Assembly (NCBI RefSeq): GCF_015234585.1
Contig: NZ_JADFCM010000008.1
Coordinates: 1,426,001 to 1,490,000 of the forward strand
Direction: 5' to 3'
DNA length: 64,000 nucleotides
Source of the DNA: Pseudalkalibacillus hwajinpoensis
Lineage (GTDB): Bacteria; Bacillota; Bacilli; Bacillales; Guptibacillaceae
In this document: piece by piece, positions 29,754-38,215 of the stretch
Position numbering within the stretch: position 1 is the first letter of the stretch
Layout of the letters: each line of letters starts with the position of its first letter
Made by a program: the position numbers and the translations under genes
Notes under the pieces: generated by a model
What the model was told of the DNA's origin: nothing
What the model saw: only the letters and a program-made list of their open reading frames with translations
The model's database searches: none

Positions 29754-30581
29754 ATGGCTAAACAATGGACAACAACTACATTACACAACGGTATTAAAAT
29801 GCCAACACTTGGCTTAGGCGTATGGAAAATGGAAAACAATGAAGAAGTGAAAAACGCGGTTACTGCTGCCATTGACGCTGGGTATAAAGCGATCGACACA
29901 GCAGCAGCTTATAAAAATGAGGAAGGCGTTGGTGCTGCGATTAAACAGAACGGCATCGCGCGTGAAGAACTCTTTATTACTTCAAAAGTATGGAATGATG
30001 ATCAGGGTTATGAATCGACAATAAAAGCCTTTGAAGAAACTATTTCAAAACTTGGTATTGAGACGCTAGATCTTTACTTAATTCATTGGCCGGTAGAAGG
30101 AAAGTATAAAGAAACGTGGAGAGCTATGGAGAAGCTTTATAAAGACGGCCGTATTCGCGCTATCGGCGTTAGTAATTTCCATCCGAATCACCTTGAAGAT
30201 CTAATGAAGGATGCAGAAATTAAACCAATGGTTAACCAAGTTGAATTTCATCCACTTTTAAATCAACAAGAGCTTAGAGACTATTGTAAGCAACATTCCA
30301 TTCAAATGGAAGCATGGTCACCACTTGCTCAAGGGAAATTGTTGGATCATGAAGTGGTAAAAGGCATTGCAGAGCAGCATGGCAAATCAACTGCTCAGGT
30401 GATTATTCGTTGGGATCTTGAACATGAGGTCGTAACGATTCCTAAATCTTCGAATCCAGAGCGCATTAAACAAAATTTTGATGTTTTCGATTTCGAATTA
30501 ACAACAGATAATATTAGAGCTCTTGACGAGCTAAATCAAAATGAGCGAATGGGACCTGATCCTGATAACTTTGATTTCTAA
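29754..30581 (+). CDS. aldo/keto reductase, YvgN-like
   Basis: 275-residue NADPH-dependent reductase of the AKR5G type. Catalytic tetrad D48, Y53, K78, H111 is intact (AIDTAAAYKNEEG, FITSKVWN, LIHWPV), and the cofactor loop IPKSSNPERI is near 232. The sequence is close to B. subtilis YvgN, a glyoxal/methylglyoxal reductase, so aldehyde detoxification is the likely role. Strong SD GGAGGAG; own terminator. Confidence 0.92.
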   Translation: MAKQWTTTTLHNGIKMPTLGLGVWKMENNEEVKNAVTAAIDAGYKAIDTAAAYKNEEGVGAAIKQNGIAREELFITSKVWNDDQGYESTIKAFEETISKLGIETLDLYLIHWPVEGKYKETWRAMEKLYKDGRIRAIGVSNFHPNHLEDLMKDAEIKPMVNQVEFHPLLNQQELRDYCKQHSIQMEAWSPLAQGKLLDHEVVKGIAEQHGKSTAQVIIRWDLEHEVVTIPKSSNPERIKQNFDVFDFELTTDNIRALDELNQNERMGPDPDNFDF

Positions 30582-30585
30582 AATG

Positions 30586-30610
30586 AAGCCGGCCAAAGTG
30601 CCGGCTTTTT
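30586..30610 (+). terminator. intrinsic terminator
   Basis: AAGCCGGC (30586-30593) with GCCGGCTT (30600-30607) and T-run. Confidence 0.88.
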
Positions 30611-30663
30611 GTATGCAACCATTTCTTTTTGGCCTCGTCTACAATTAAAAGGGGGAGTAAAGA

Positions 30664-31224
30664 GTGGGGAAATGGATTATAGGAGCAACGATTATCTTAT
30701 TAATTGTAGGTTTTTTTACAGGGGTTTGGTTTACAATGATTCGTAACAATTATCCAGAGGCAGAAACAACAGAATCTGCTTCAATTCAGAAGATAGAAAA
30801 ACACTCGAATGAAAACGGATACAAATTAGGTGAGCCTTATGTTGAAAAAGGTATGGATGGGAATGAAATGTTTAGACTAGAAGTAAATGGAGTTGATCAA
30901 ATTCCAGGACAAGAAGATTTACCTGAATTAGAAAAAAAGAAAGAATATATTGGATTTGAAATTTACGCAAAAAACTTCGATGATGCTGCAATTGACTTTA
31001 AGCCATATTACTCGAAACTAAAAGTAAACAGTTCTCATATAAAACCAGAGGAATTTGTCATTATCGATCAAGATGGCTGGAACAAATATTGGATAAAGGG
31101 AGGAGGTTCTTTTCGAATCGTCTTAATTTATGCAGTCGACCGAAATGCTAAAGAAATGACATTAATCATTACACCAGAGTTTTCTTACAAAGACATCTTA
31201 TTCAAAGTAGACAATACGAGTTGA
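30664..31224 (+). CDS. membrane-anchored protein of unknown function
   Basis: 186 residues starting at GTG 30664, six bases after AAGGGGGAG. One N-terminal helix (WIIGATIILLIVGFFTGVWF) should anchor it, with an extracytoplasmic domain of about 155 residues that looks beta-rich and acidic. No Cys after the helix, so not a lipoprotein. Not recognised. Its stop codon lies in the -35 box of the pirin promoter. Confidence 0.72.
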   Translation: MGKWIIGATIILLIVGFFTGVWFTMIRNNYPEAETTESASIQKIEKHSNENGYKLGEPYVEKGMDGNEMFRLEVNGVDQIPGQEDLPELEKKKEYIGFEIYAKNFDDAAIDFKPYYSKLKVNSSHIKPEEFVIIDQDGWNKYWIKGGGSFRIVLIYAVDRNAKEMTLIITPEFSYKDILFKVDNTS

Positions 31225-31249
31225 CAATACTTTGGATTCAAGATAAAAT
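31221..31249 (+). promoter_or_regulatory. strong sigma-A promoter of the pirin gene
   Basis: TTGACA (31221-31226), 17-bp spacer, TAAAAT (31244-31249), immediately followed by the palindromic operator. Confidence 0.82.
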
Positions 31250-31268
31250 TATCTCGAATTCGAGATAA
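31249..31268 (+). promoter_or_regulatory. 20-bp perfect palindrome, MhqR-type operator
   Basis: TTATCTCGAATTCGAGATAA is perfectly symmetric and covers the expected transcription start. It agrees with the B. subtilis MhqR consensus tATCTcgaAtTCgAGATa, the MarR-type repressor of quinone and catechol stress genes. The mhqR gene itself is not in the window. Confidence 0.8.
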
Positions 31269-31287
31269 ATACAAGGTGGTGATCTAT

Positions 31288-32034
31288 ATGTTGATTCAGC
31301 GGTATAACGTAGATCAACAAGGTGTAGGGCAGTTTGACGGAGGAAAAATCACAGAACAAAAACCAATTGGTTTTCCAGGTGAAGGCTCTGAAGTGAAACG
31401 AGTAGGTCCTTTATTTTATTGGGCATGGGGGAAGTCTGAGCATGAAGGATACATCCCGCTTCATCCTCATCAAGGTTTTGAAATTATTACTTATGTGATC
31501 AGTGGGAAGGCGGAGCATGGAGATTCACTTGGTACAAGAAGTATCGTAGGGCCTGGTGGTTTACAAGTGATGCAGACAGGTTCTGGTGTATCCCATGAGG
31601 AGGGGTTTGTTGGCCCTGATATGCAAGGGTTCCAAATTTGGTTTGAACCTCATTTAAGAGAAGCTCTTCGCAGGAAACCTACCTACCAACAATTTGAGCA
31701 TGAAGAGTTCCAGATAGACGTTCACGATGGATTACGTGTTAAGGAAATACTTGGAGACGACTCTCCTGTAGCTCTCGAAACAGACGTTCATATGTGGGAT
31801 ATCCATATATACCATCCATTCATTTATAATCAACACATTGGGAAAGGACGTTCAGTAAGTATCTTAGTTTTAGAAGGAAGAGGACGAATAAACGAGACTT
31901 CCTATGAAGCTAAGGAATTTTTTGTTATTGAAGCAAACGAGTTAGAAGAAATGAACATTCAAGCAGAAGAAGAAACAAGGCTTATTGTCATCGAAGTGCC
32001 GACTTCTGTCAACTATCCTTTGTATCGAAAATAG
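31288..32034 (+). CDS. pirin family protein (quercetinase-like bicupin)
   Basis: 248 residues from the ATG at 31288 (AAGGTGGT seven bases ahead; the GTG at 31276 overlaps the SD). Two cupin halves; the N-terminal one has the pirin metal block HPHQGFEIITYVISG and later SGVSHEE. Some bacterial pirins open quercetin-like polyphenols. The MhqR-type operator directly in front fits a role in aromatic or quinone detoxification. Confidence 0.9.
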   Translation: MLIQRYNVDQQGVGQFDGGKITEQKPIGFPGEGSEVKRVGPLFYWAWGKSEHEGYIPLHPHQGFEIITYVISGKAEHGDSLGTRSIVGPGGLQVMQTGSGVSHEEGFVGPDMQGFQIWFEPHLREALRRKPTYQQFEHEEFQIDVHDGLRVKEILGDDSPVALETDVHMWDIHIYHPFIYNQHIGKGRSVSILVLEGRGRINETSYEAKEFFVIEANELEEMNIQAEEETRLIVIEVPTSVNYPLYRK

Positions 32035-32123
32035 AAAATAAGCTTTTTCCGATCGATTTACTGGAGATTAATTCCCCTTCTAGTGTACGATAGAAAGTAC
32101 AGATTAATCGGAAAGGCTGGCGT

Positions 32124-33308
32124 TTGTTCATGAACCATCTTTATAACTCTTTTATTAAAAACGATCGACAAAAGCAGTTGCTTGAATTGGGAAGTAATCT
32201 TGCGAATTCATTTGCAACAAGGGCAGACCAAATTGATCAAGAGGGGCGCTTTCCTTTTGGAAATTTTGAGGAGCTGAAAGAATCAGGATATCTTTCGTTA
32301 ACTGTACAAGAAAAATTTGGAGGAAAGGGCATCAATTTGTATGAGTACGTGTTGCTTCAAGAACGACTTGCAACAGGTGATGCTGCTACAGCACTTTCAA
32401 TCGGATGGCATCTTGGAATCATCCTTGAGATGAGAGAAGAACAAATTTGGACAGATCAAGTATTTGAAAGACTTTCGCATCTCATCGTTGAAGAAAATGC
32501 TTTGTTTAATCGGGCGGCTTCTGAACCTGCAACTGGTAGTCCGACCCGTGGTGGGATGCCTCAAACGAAAGCTGTACTAAAAGAGGATAAATGGATTATA
32601 AGTGGTCGTAAATCATTTACATCAATGGCTCCAGGTCTTCAGTATGCGCTTGTCTCATCCCAAATTGGAGAAACAGGAGAAAAAGGCTTCTTTCTTGTAG
32701 ATATGACAGCTTCTGGTGTTACGATTGAAGAAAAATGGGACACGATGTCGATGAGAGGTACGAGAAGTGATGATCTTGTCCTAGAAAATGTTGAATTACC
32801 GCAAGATGCCCTTATTGAGGGACCTAATACTGCCAAAAGTGAACTGCCAAAAGCCTGGCTCTTACACATACCAGCCTGCTATCTTGGTGTCGCGATTGCT
32901 GCTCGTAATGAAGCCGTCTCTTTCGCTTCACATTATTCACCAAATAGTCTGCCGGGTCCTATTAAAGAAGTCCCTGAAGTTCAACGGAAAATAGGGGAAA
33001 TGGAATTGGAGTTAATGAGAGCTAGAGAAATGATGTACTCTGTTGCGTTACGGTGGGTTTCAGAACCCGATAAGAGGAAAGAAATGGGCCCTGAGTTAGC
33101 GGCTGTAAAACACGTCGCAACCAATAGTGCAGCAAACGTAGTCGATATGGCCATGAGAATTGTAGGTGCAAGAGCATTATTTAAAGATAACCCTATGCAG
33201 CGCTATTATCGGGATGTAAGAGCAGGGTTGCATAATCCTCCTATGGATGATGCAGTTATTTCGATGCTTGCTAGCAATGCCTTTTCAAAATTCGAAGAAT
33301 CTTCCTAA
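32124..33308 (+). CDS. acyl-CoA dehydrogenase family protein
   Basis: 394-residue flavoprotein with the three-part ACAD architecture: helical N-terminus, middle beta domain (SGRKSFTSMAPGLQYALV, MSMRGTRSDDL) and helical C-terminus (AVKHVATNSAANVVDMAMRIVGARAL). The usual catalytic Glu block is not obvious, so oxidation of an atypical substrate or a monooxygenase-like activity is possible. TTG start at 32124 seven bases after GAAAGG; an ATG at 32130 is the alternative. B. subtilis YdbM is a likely relative. Confidence 0.83.
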   Translation: MFMNHLYNSFIKNDRQKQLLELGSNLANSFATRADQIDQEGRFPFGNFEELKESGYLSLTVQEKFGGKGINLYEYVLLQERLATGDAATALSIGWHLGIILEMREEQIWTDQVFERLSHLIVEENALFNRAASEPATGSPTRGGMPQTKAVLKEDKWIISGRKSFTSMAPGLQYALVSSQIGETGEKGFFLVDMTASGVTIEEKWDTMSMRGTRSDDLVLENVELPQDALIEGPNTAKSELPKAWLLHIPACYLGVAIAARNEAVSFASHYSPNSLPGPIKEVPEVQRKIGEMELELMRAREMMYSVALRWVSEPDKRKEMGPELAAVKHVATNSAANVVDMAMRIVGARALFKDNPMQRYYRDVRAGLHNPPMDDAVISMLASNAFSKFEESS

Positions 33309-33328
33309 TGGAAGGTTCTTTTTTTTAC
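33295..33328 (+). terminator. intrinsic terminator overlapping a gene end
   Basis: AAGAATCTTCC (33295-33305) and GGAAGGTTCTT (33310-33320) with one G-U, then T-run; the left arm encodes the last residues of the acyl-CoA dehydrogenase. Confidence 0.88.
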
Positions 33329-33543
33329 TCATTGAATTGTTCAGGCGGCGCAAGGTCAAATTCTAATCGTTCGAAATTTCGATAAAAAGCAGTAAAATAG
33401 CCCCTATATAGCCGTGTTTTTTCCTGAAAAACCTCTAAATATTACAGCATTCTAGTTCATTAGTTTTAAATTAGACAGAAAAGAAGGAGAAAGTCATTTG
33501 AATAGCGAAATAGATCATTAATAAGCGAAGGGAGGGGAGTATA

Positions 33544-33693
33544 GTGAGAGAACGTCGAACCGTTTCGTTAAGTGGAAGCTTGCTGTTAACGCATCCATGG
33601 GGTATTGATCTTAAAGATGAACAAAATCCTAAAGAAGACGGATCTTACGTAATCAATAATCACAAACAGCAGGAGTTGAAAGAAAACAAATGA
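33544..33693 (+). CDS. very small protein of unknown function, 49 residues
   Basis: GTG start at 33544 behind a long SD (GGGAGGGGAG, 33530-33539). Frame reads RERRTVSLSGSLLLTHPWGI then an acidic/Asn-rich tail to a TGA at 33691-33693. Codon use looks natural. No family recognised. The rest of 33329-33740 is AT-rich with no other feature. Confidence 0.55.
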   Translation: MRERRTVSLSGSLLLTHPWGIDLKDEQNPKEDGSYVINNHKQQELKENK

Positions 33694-33740
33694 TGCTAAT
33701 CCAATATATTCTTACAAAAGAAGTCTCATAGATCAGAGCC

Positions 33741-35264
33741 GTGCGAAATGTTCATCGCTTCGGCTCTATTTTAATTGGAAAGGTTGTGAAGAAGATCGGT
33801 ATAAAGAAAAAACTAGCTTGTGGAGCCGTTATTTCTGGTTTGTTTTTAGGAAGTCGATATCGCAAAAAAAGAAATGGTAAAATAAATAACGTAAAGACAT
33901 TATCTCAATCTCTACATAGCATAGTAAATGATGAACGTCTTCATGGCGCGATTGCTGGGATAAGCATCCGTTGTAATCATAGTGGAGAACTTCTCTACGA
34001 CCATTTTGGAGATTTAAGAATGACGCCCGCTTCAAATATGAAGCTCATAACAGCGGCGGCAGCTCTTGAGAAACTTGGTGCTGACTATCGTTTCAGCACT
34101 GAGGTACGAACAGATGGAGAAATACAGGATGGTCGTTTAATGGGGAACCTTTATCTAAAGGGAAAAGGAGACCCAACGGTTTTAAAGGAAGATTTAGATC
34201 AATTTGCTTTAGAATTGAAAGCTCTTGGGATTGAACGTATTCAAGGTGATGTTATAGGTGATTATTCCTGGTATGACGAGCAGTACCTATCAGAAGATAT
34301 GGTTTGGAGTGATGAACATGAGTATTACGGCGCTCAAATCTCTGCCCTCACTATTTCTCCTGATAGGGATTTTGACGCAGGAACCATTATTGTTGAGGTT
34401 TCACCAGGAGAAGAAGGCGATTCACCTAAAGTAGTTATTTCTCCCACAGCGAACGATATACAATTAGTGAATAACGCTCTTACGACTTCACCCTCTCACG
34501 GGGAAGGGGAATTACATATCATTCGTCAGCATGGTACGAATGTGCTTACAATCAGCGGCACTATTTCGAAGGATGCTTCCCCAGAAAAAAAGTGGATTGC
34601 GTTATGGAACCCAGATAGTTACGCCCTACATCTGTTTAAAGATTCCTTAAAAGGACTTGGTATTTACATAAGTGAGGAAGCTTTAAAAAATAAGTCAACT
34701 GAAATCAAAACGCTTTTAACTAAACAATCCATGCCTCTTTCTGAATTGCTACTGCCATTTATGAAACTAAGTAATAATGGGCATGCAGAAGTTCTTATAA
34801 AAGAAATGGGCAGGAAAGTTAGGGGAGAAGGAAGTTTTTCAGCTGGTCTCGAAGTTGTGAGAACATTCTTAAGAGAAGAAGGATTAGATCCTGATAACAT
34901 GTGTTTACGAGATGGTTCTGGTATTTCCCAAATGAATTTGATCCAGCCGAATCAGCTATCTTTGCTTTTATTCAAACTTCAAAGCAAACCCTGGTTCTCA
35001 ACATTTTTGAACTCACTTCCTGTAGCGGGAATCCCTGATCGGCTAGTGGGAGGGACTTTGCGAGAGCGTCTAAGGACTACATCAGCAGAAGGCGTTGTTT
35101 TTGCTAAAACTGGCTCTCTAATTGGTGTTACTTCTTTATCTGGATATGTCAAGACGAATAATCCGCTCATTTTTTCAATTATTATTAATAAGTTTCTAGA
35201 TGAAGAAGAAATGGAAAAAATAGAGGATGAACTGATGATCGTATTATCTTCTACCTTCATGTAA
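33741..35264 (+). CDS. D-Ala-D-Ala carboxypeptidase/endopeptidase, PBP4 (S13) family
   Basis: 507-residue penicillin-binding protein that trims or cuts peptidoglycan cross-links. Active-site SxxK is S98-K101 (TPASNMKL), the second motif is DGSGISQMN near 395, and KTG is in VFAKTGSLIGV near the end. The large insert between motifs is typical of S13. The N-terminus is basic with only a short hydrophobic stretch (LACGAVISGLFLG), an unusually weak export signal. The GTG start at 33741 has no good SD, so the true start is uncertain. Confidence 0.87.
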   Translation: MRNVHRFGSILIGKVVKKIGIKKKLACGAVISGLFLGSRYRKKRNGKINNVKTLSQSLHSIVNDERLHGAIAGISIRCNHSGELLYDHFGDLRMTPASNMKLITAAAALEKLGADYRFSTEVRTDGEIQDGRLMGNLYLKGKGDPTVLKEDLDQFALELKALGIERIQGDVIGDYSWYDEQYLSEDMVWSDEHEYYGAQISALTISPDRDFDAGTIIVEVSPGEEGDSPKVVISPTANDIQLVNNALTTSPSHGEGELHIIRQHGTNVLTISGTISKDASPEKKWIALWNPDSYALHLFKDSLKGLGIYISEEALKNKSTEIKTLLTKQSMPLSELLLPFMKLSNNGHAEVLIKEMGRKVRGEGSFSAGLEVVRTFLREEGLDPDNMCLRDGSGISQMNLIQPNQLSLLLFKLQSKPWFSTFLNSLPVAGIPDRLVGGTLRERLRTTSAEGVVFAKTGSLIGVTSLSGYVKTNNPLIFSIIINKFLDEEEMEKIEDELMIVLSSTFM

Positions 35265-35361
35265 TGGTGGGGTAGTGACTGGCAAAATTAAAGGGCGTAA
35301 ATCGAAAAACGTAATTTAAAAGATAGAATTGTTGAATCGTAAAGCTGATCAATTACATGAC

Positions 35362-35370
35362 TGGTATAAT
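35362..35370 (+). promoter_or_regulatory. extended -10 promoter of the channel-like gene
   Basis: TGGTATAAT about 145 bp before the ATG; the leader between holds no recognised structure. Confidence 0.45.
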
Positions 35371-35515
35371 AGTAGTAGACATTTGTAATACCGAGGCAAT
35401 TTAAAATAGCCATTCGGTCATAACTCCAAGTCAATCTATCAGGGATCAAAACTGTCTATGACGACTTCAAAGTTAGATAATCATAAAGAAAGAGTAGCAA
35501 GGGGAGGGGGGTTAT

Positions 35516-36136
35516 ATGTTGAAACGATTGTATCAATATCTTTTATTTGTATGTGTGATTTTATCCGTTTCAACGATTTGGTATGAATCTCCCTTTCAAC
35601 AGGCGATCCTGATCGGCACTTGGATCGTCTTTTTTATTGATTATATGGTCTTTCTTTATTTATCTGAAGATCGATGGGAATATATAAAAAAGCATCCTTT
35701 TGATTTAATAGCGCTAATTCCGCTAGATTCAATCTTTCAAGGAGCTAAGCTTGCGAGACTCTATAGACTATGGCGAATTAAAACAATCGCCAAGCGATTT
35801 AGTAATCCCATTCTAGGTAAAGCGATGGGTATGTCTCCTCAAACGTGGTTTTTAACTAGTTTTGTATTTGTTATCGTCTCAACATTTCCATTCTATTTCT
35901 ATGAACCTGTCGTGGATTCTTTTCAAGATGCAGCGATTTGGTCATTAGGTTCGATCATTTTTGTTGGACGATTTTCTGTAGAACCAACTTCTTTTGTAGG
36001 TAAATTTGTGATTATCTTACTTACAATTGTAGGAATTCTTCTTCATGCGCTTATTGTGAGAACTGTATTTCGTTACGTGGATTACCTTCGTAAAAAATGG
36101 TCATCCACAGAGGATGACCATTCAAATGAAGCCTAG
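35516..36136 (+). CDS. voltage-gated-channel-like membrane protein with degenerate pore
   Basis: 206 residues with a layout like a small six-helix ion channel. Helices at about 5-22, 27-50 and 62-72 are followed by an S4-like basic stretch (R81, R84, R87, K89 in ARLYRLWRIKT), then helices at 111-130 and 163-182. A pore-loop-like segment lies between the last two, where a K+ channel would read TVGYGD; here it is FVGRFS (149-154). The K+ filter is thus lost, so it may conduct something else or act only as a sensor. GGGAGGGGGG SD. Its end overlaps the converging YeiH gene by four bases. Confidence 0.7.
   Translation: MLKRLYQYLLFVCVILSVSTIWYESPFQQAILIGTWIVFFIDYMVFLYLSEDRWEYIKKHPFDLIALIPLDSIFQGAKLARLYRLWRIKTIAKRFSNPILGKAMGMSPQTWFLTSFVFVIVSTFPFYFYEPVVDSFQDAAIWSLGSIIFVGRFSVEPTSFVGKFVIILLTIVGILLHALIVRTVFRYVDYLRKKWSSTEDDHSNEA
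36092..36121 (-). terminator. terminator of the YeiH-like gene, inside the neighbouring gene end
   Basis: ATGGTCATCC (36097-36106) and GGATGACCAT (36112-36121) form a perfect stem; read on the minus strand it is followed by a T-run (36092-36096). It lies within the last codons of the channel-like gene. Confidence 0.75.
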
Positions 36137-37161
36137 TAAAACCATTTTACGATGAAGAATGTAAAAATGGAAAGAACAACTGATACAATTGTAATAATGG
36201 CCATTGGCTTTAGTGCTTTATCTTTCAAATCCTTCAGACTAACACTTAATCCTAGGCCTACCATAGCAGCCGTTAAACACCACGTTGTTATTTCGGTTAC
36301 CACATTTGTTGCAGATTCAGAAAAGGGAATAATGGGGCCTAGAAGATAAGTTCCTGCGAGACTCATTAAGATAAACCCGATTAAAAACCATGGAAAAGCA
36401 ACTTTTTGTTTTGTGCCCGCGTTTTTGCGTTTCATCAGGTACATGAAAAGAAAACAAACTGGAACGAGAAGAAAGACTCTTCCTAGCTTTGCAAGCAGCC
36501 CCATTGCAAGAGCTGTTTCTCCTCCTGGCGCTGCTGCTAATGCAACGTGAGCAACTTCATGTAGTGAAATACCTGACCATACCCCATATTGACTTTCAGT
36601 TAATGGAAGGAATGGGCGAAGAATCGTATATCCGATGGAAAATACTGTTCCAAAAAGAGCGATAATCCCCACTCCAATTGCCGTATCCTCTTCTTTAGAT
36701 TCCACGATCGGCGCAATTGCTGCAATGGCCGCAGCTCCACAAATCCCTGTACCAGCACCAAGTAAAAAGGTTATGGATGTATTAGCTTTCATTACTTTAG
36801 AAAGCCATACAGACGATAAAATAGCAAATGTGATAACAAGCGCGCCAAATAATAATATCGGTAACCCATCTTGAAGGATCAGACTTACATTTAGTTTAAT
36901 TCCATATAAAATAATGGCAAACCTAAGTATTTTTTTAGATGAAAAAGTGATCCCTTTTCTTAACCATTCAGGATACCCGGCTACTTGCCGATAAACAATT
37001 GCGATCAGAATGGCTGATGCGAGTTGACCTGTAAGACTAAATCCTGGCACCATAGCAAGGAAATAACCTAATAGTGCTATAAAAAAGGTAAATGCTATGC
37101 CGAGGAAAAATCGCATCTTCTCAGGTATAGTTTGTTGTTGTCTTAAAGTATTAATCATCAT
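36133..37161 (-). CDS. YeiH family (UPF0324) putative sulfate exporter
   Basis: 342-residue membrane protein with about ten helices. Family signatures: ATSASILIAI-like early helix, GAGTGICGAAAIAAIAPIV in the middle and GVWSGISLHEVAHVALAA after it. YeiH-family members are proposed to move sulfate or sulfonates; substrate not proven. Divergent from a LysR regulator across a perfect inverted repeat, the same arrangement as yeiE-yeiH in enterobacteria. Confidence 0.88.
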   Translation of the reverse strand: MMINTLRQQQTIPEKMRFFLGIAFTFFIALLGYFLAMVPGFSLTGQLASAILIAIVYRQVAGYPEWLRKGITFSSKKILRFAIILYGIKLNVSLILQDGLPILLFGALVITFAILSSVWLSKVMKANTSITFLLGAGTGICGAAAIAAIAPIVESKEEDTAIGVGIIALFGTVFSIGYTILRPFLPLTESQYGVWSGISLHEVAHVALAAAPGGETALAMGLLAKLGRVFLLVPVCFLFMYLMKRKNAGTKQKVAFPWFLIGFILMSLAGTYLLGPIIPFSESATNVVTEITTWCLTAAMVGLGLSVSLKDLKDKALKPMAIITIVSVVLSIFTFFIVKWFY

Positions 37162-37230
37162 GTTCCCCCGTTTCTCTTTCTTTAGTCTACTTCAGCTATT
37201 GCTATAAGTGAAATAATTAAATAGAATAAG

Positions 37231-37254
37231 TACTATAAGTAATAACTTATAGTA
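37231..37254. promoter_or_regulatory. LysR-type operator between yeiH-like and lysR genes
   Basis: TACTATAAGT-AATA-ACTTATAGTA is a perfect 10-bp inverted repeat with a four-base spacer. A further half site CTATAAGT lies at 37202-37209. Placement 13 bp before the regulator's start fits autoregulation and control of the divergent transporter. Confidence 0.75.
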
Positions 37255-37266
37255 AGGGGTGATGAC

Positions 37267-38136
37267 GTGGATCAGCAGTTACACGTTTTCGTTACAGTCG
37301 TAGAAAAACGTAATTTTTCTCGAGCGGCAGAGGAGTTACACATGACTCAACCTGCAGTTAGTCAATATATCAAAAGCCTGGAAGAGGCGCTTGGTACTAA
37401 ACTGTTAGAAAGAAACAATCGATCTGTGGAAATGAACAAGGCAGGAGAAATTGTCTACCACCACGCGAAAGAATTCTTAAATCTTTATTCAAAGATGACG
37501 TATCTTTTGGATGACCTAACAAACCGAGCAAGTGGGAAAATTACAATTGGTGCAAGTTATACATACGGTGAATATGTTCTTCCACATGTGATTGCAGCTA
37601 TTAGAGAAAAGTACCCATTAATTACACCATCTATAACGATAGGAAATTCAAGAGAAATTGGTGACCTTGTCTACTCACACCAACTTGATGTTGGCATTAT
37701 AGAAGGTGACTATCCAGCTAGAGACATGCAAGTGAATAGCTTCACTGAGGATGAAATGGTTATCGTAGCATCACCATCACATCATAAAGTGAACAGTGGA
37801 AAGACTCTTGAACAAGAGATGTGGGTTGTGAGAGAGGAAGGGTCTGGGACGAGAGAAGCTACAGAGAAGATGTGGAAGAATCTCGATATAGAGCCTACTC
37901 AAAAACTAGCCTTTGGGAGTACGCAGTTAATTAAAGAATCTGTTGAAGCTGGAATTGGTATAAGTATTTTATCGAAGTGGACAATACGGAAAGAGTTAGA
38001 ACTTGGTACACTACAAATTCTTGAAATACCGAATTTCACCTATTCAAGGACGTTTTCAATTTTGATGCGCTCTCCCTTTCAAACAAAAGTACTTGAAGTT
38101 TTTCTTGACTATGTTCATTCTCATCATAGAACGTAG
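37267..38136 (+). CDS. LysR family transcriptional regulator
   Basis: 289 residues: winged helix-turn-helix at 1-60 (FSRAAEELHMTQPAVSQYIKSLEEALG) and a periplasmic-binding-like effector domain from about 90. GTG start at 37267 with AAGGGGTG ahead. Divergent from the YeiH-like exporter, so likely its regulator (CysL/YeiE-like); the effector is unknown. Confidence 0.9.
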   Translation: MDQQLHVFVTVVEKRNFSRAAEELHMTQPAVSQYIKSLEEALGTKLLERNNRSVEMNKAGEIVYHHAKEFLNLYSKMTYLLDDLTNRASGKITIGASYTYGEYVLPHVIAAIREKYPLITPSITIGNSREIGDLVYSHQLDVGIIEGDYPARDMQVNSFTEDEMVIVASPSHHKVNSGKTLEQEMWVVREEGSGTREATEKMWKNLDIEPTQKLAFGSTQLIKESVEAGIGISILSKWTIRKELELGTLQILEIPNFTYSRTFSILMRSPFQTKVLEVFLDYVHSHHRT

Positions 38137-38215
38137 CACATATGTAGAGAGTTTTTCGTTAGCGTGATATAGTTAGGGAATTGAAAAAGGAACGGATAAA
38201 AGGAAGCGATGTAAG

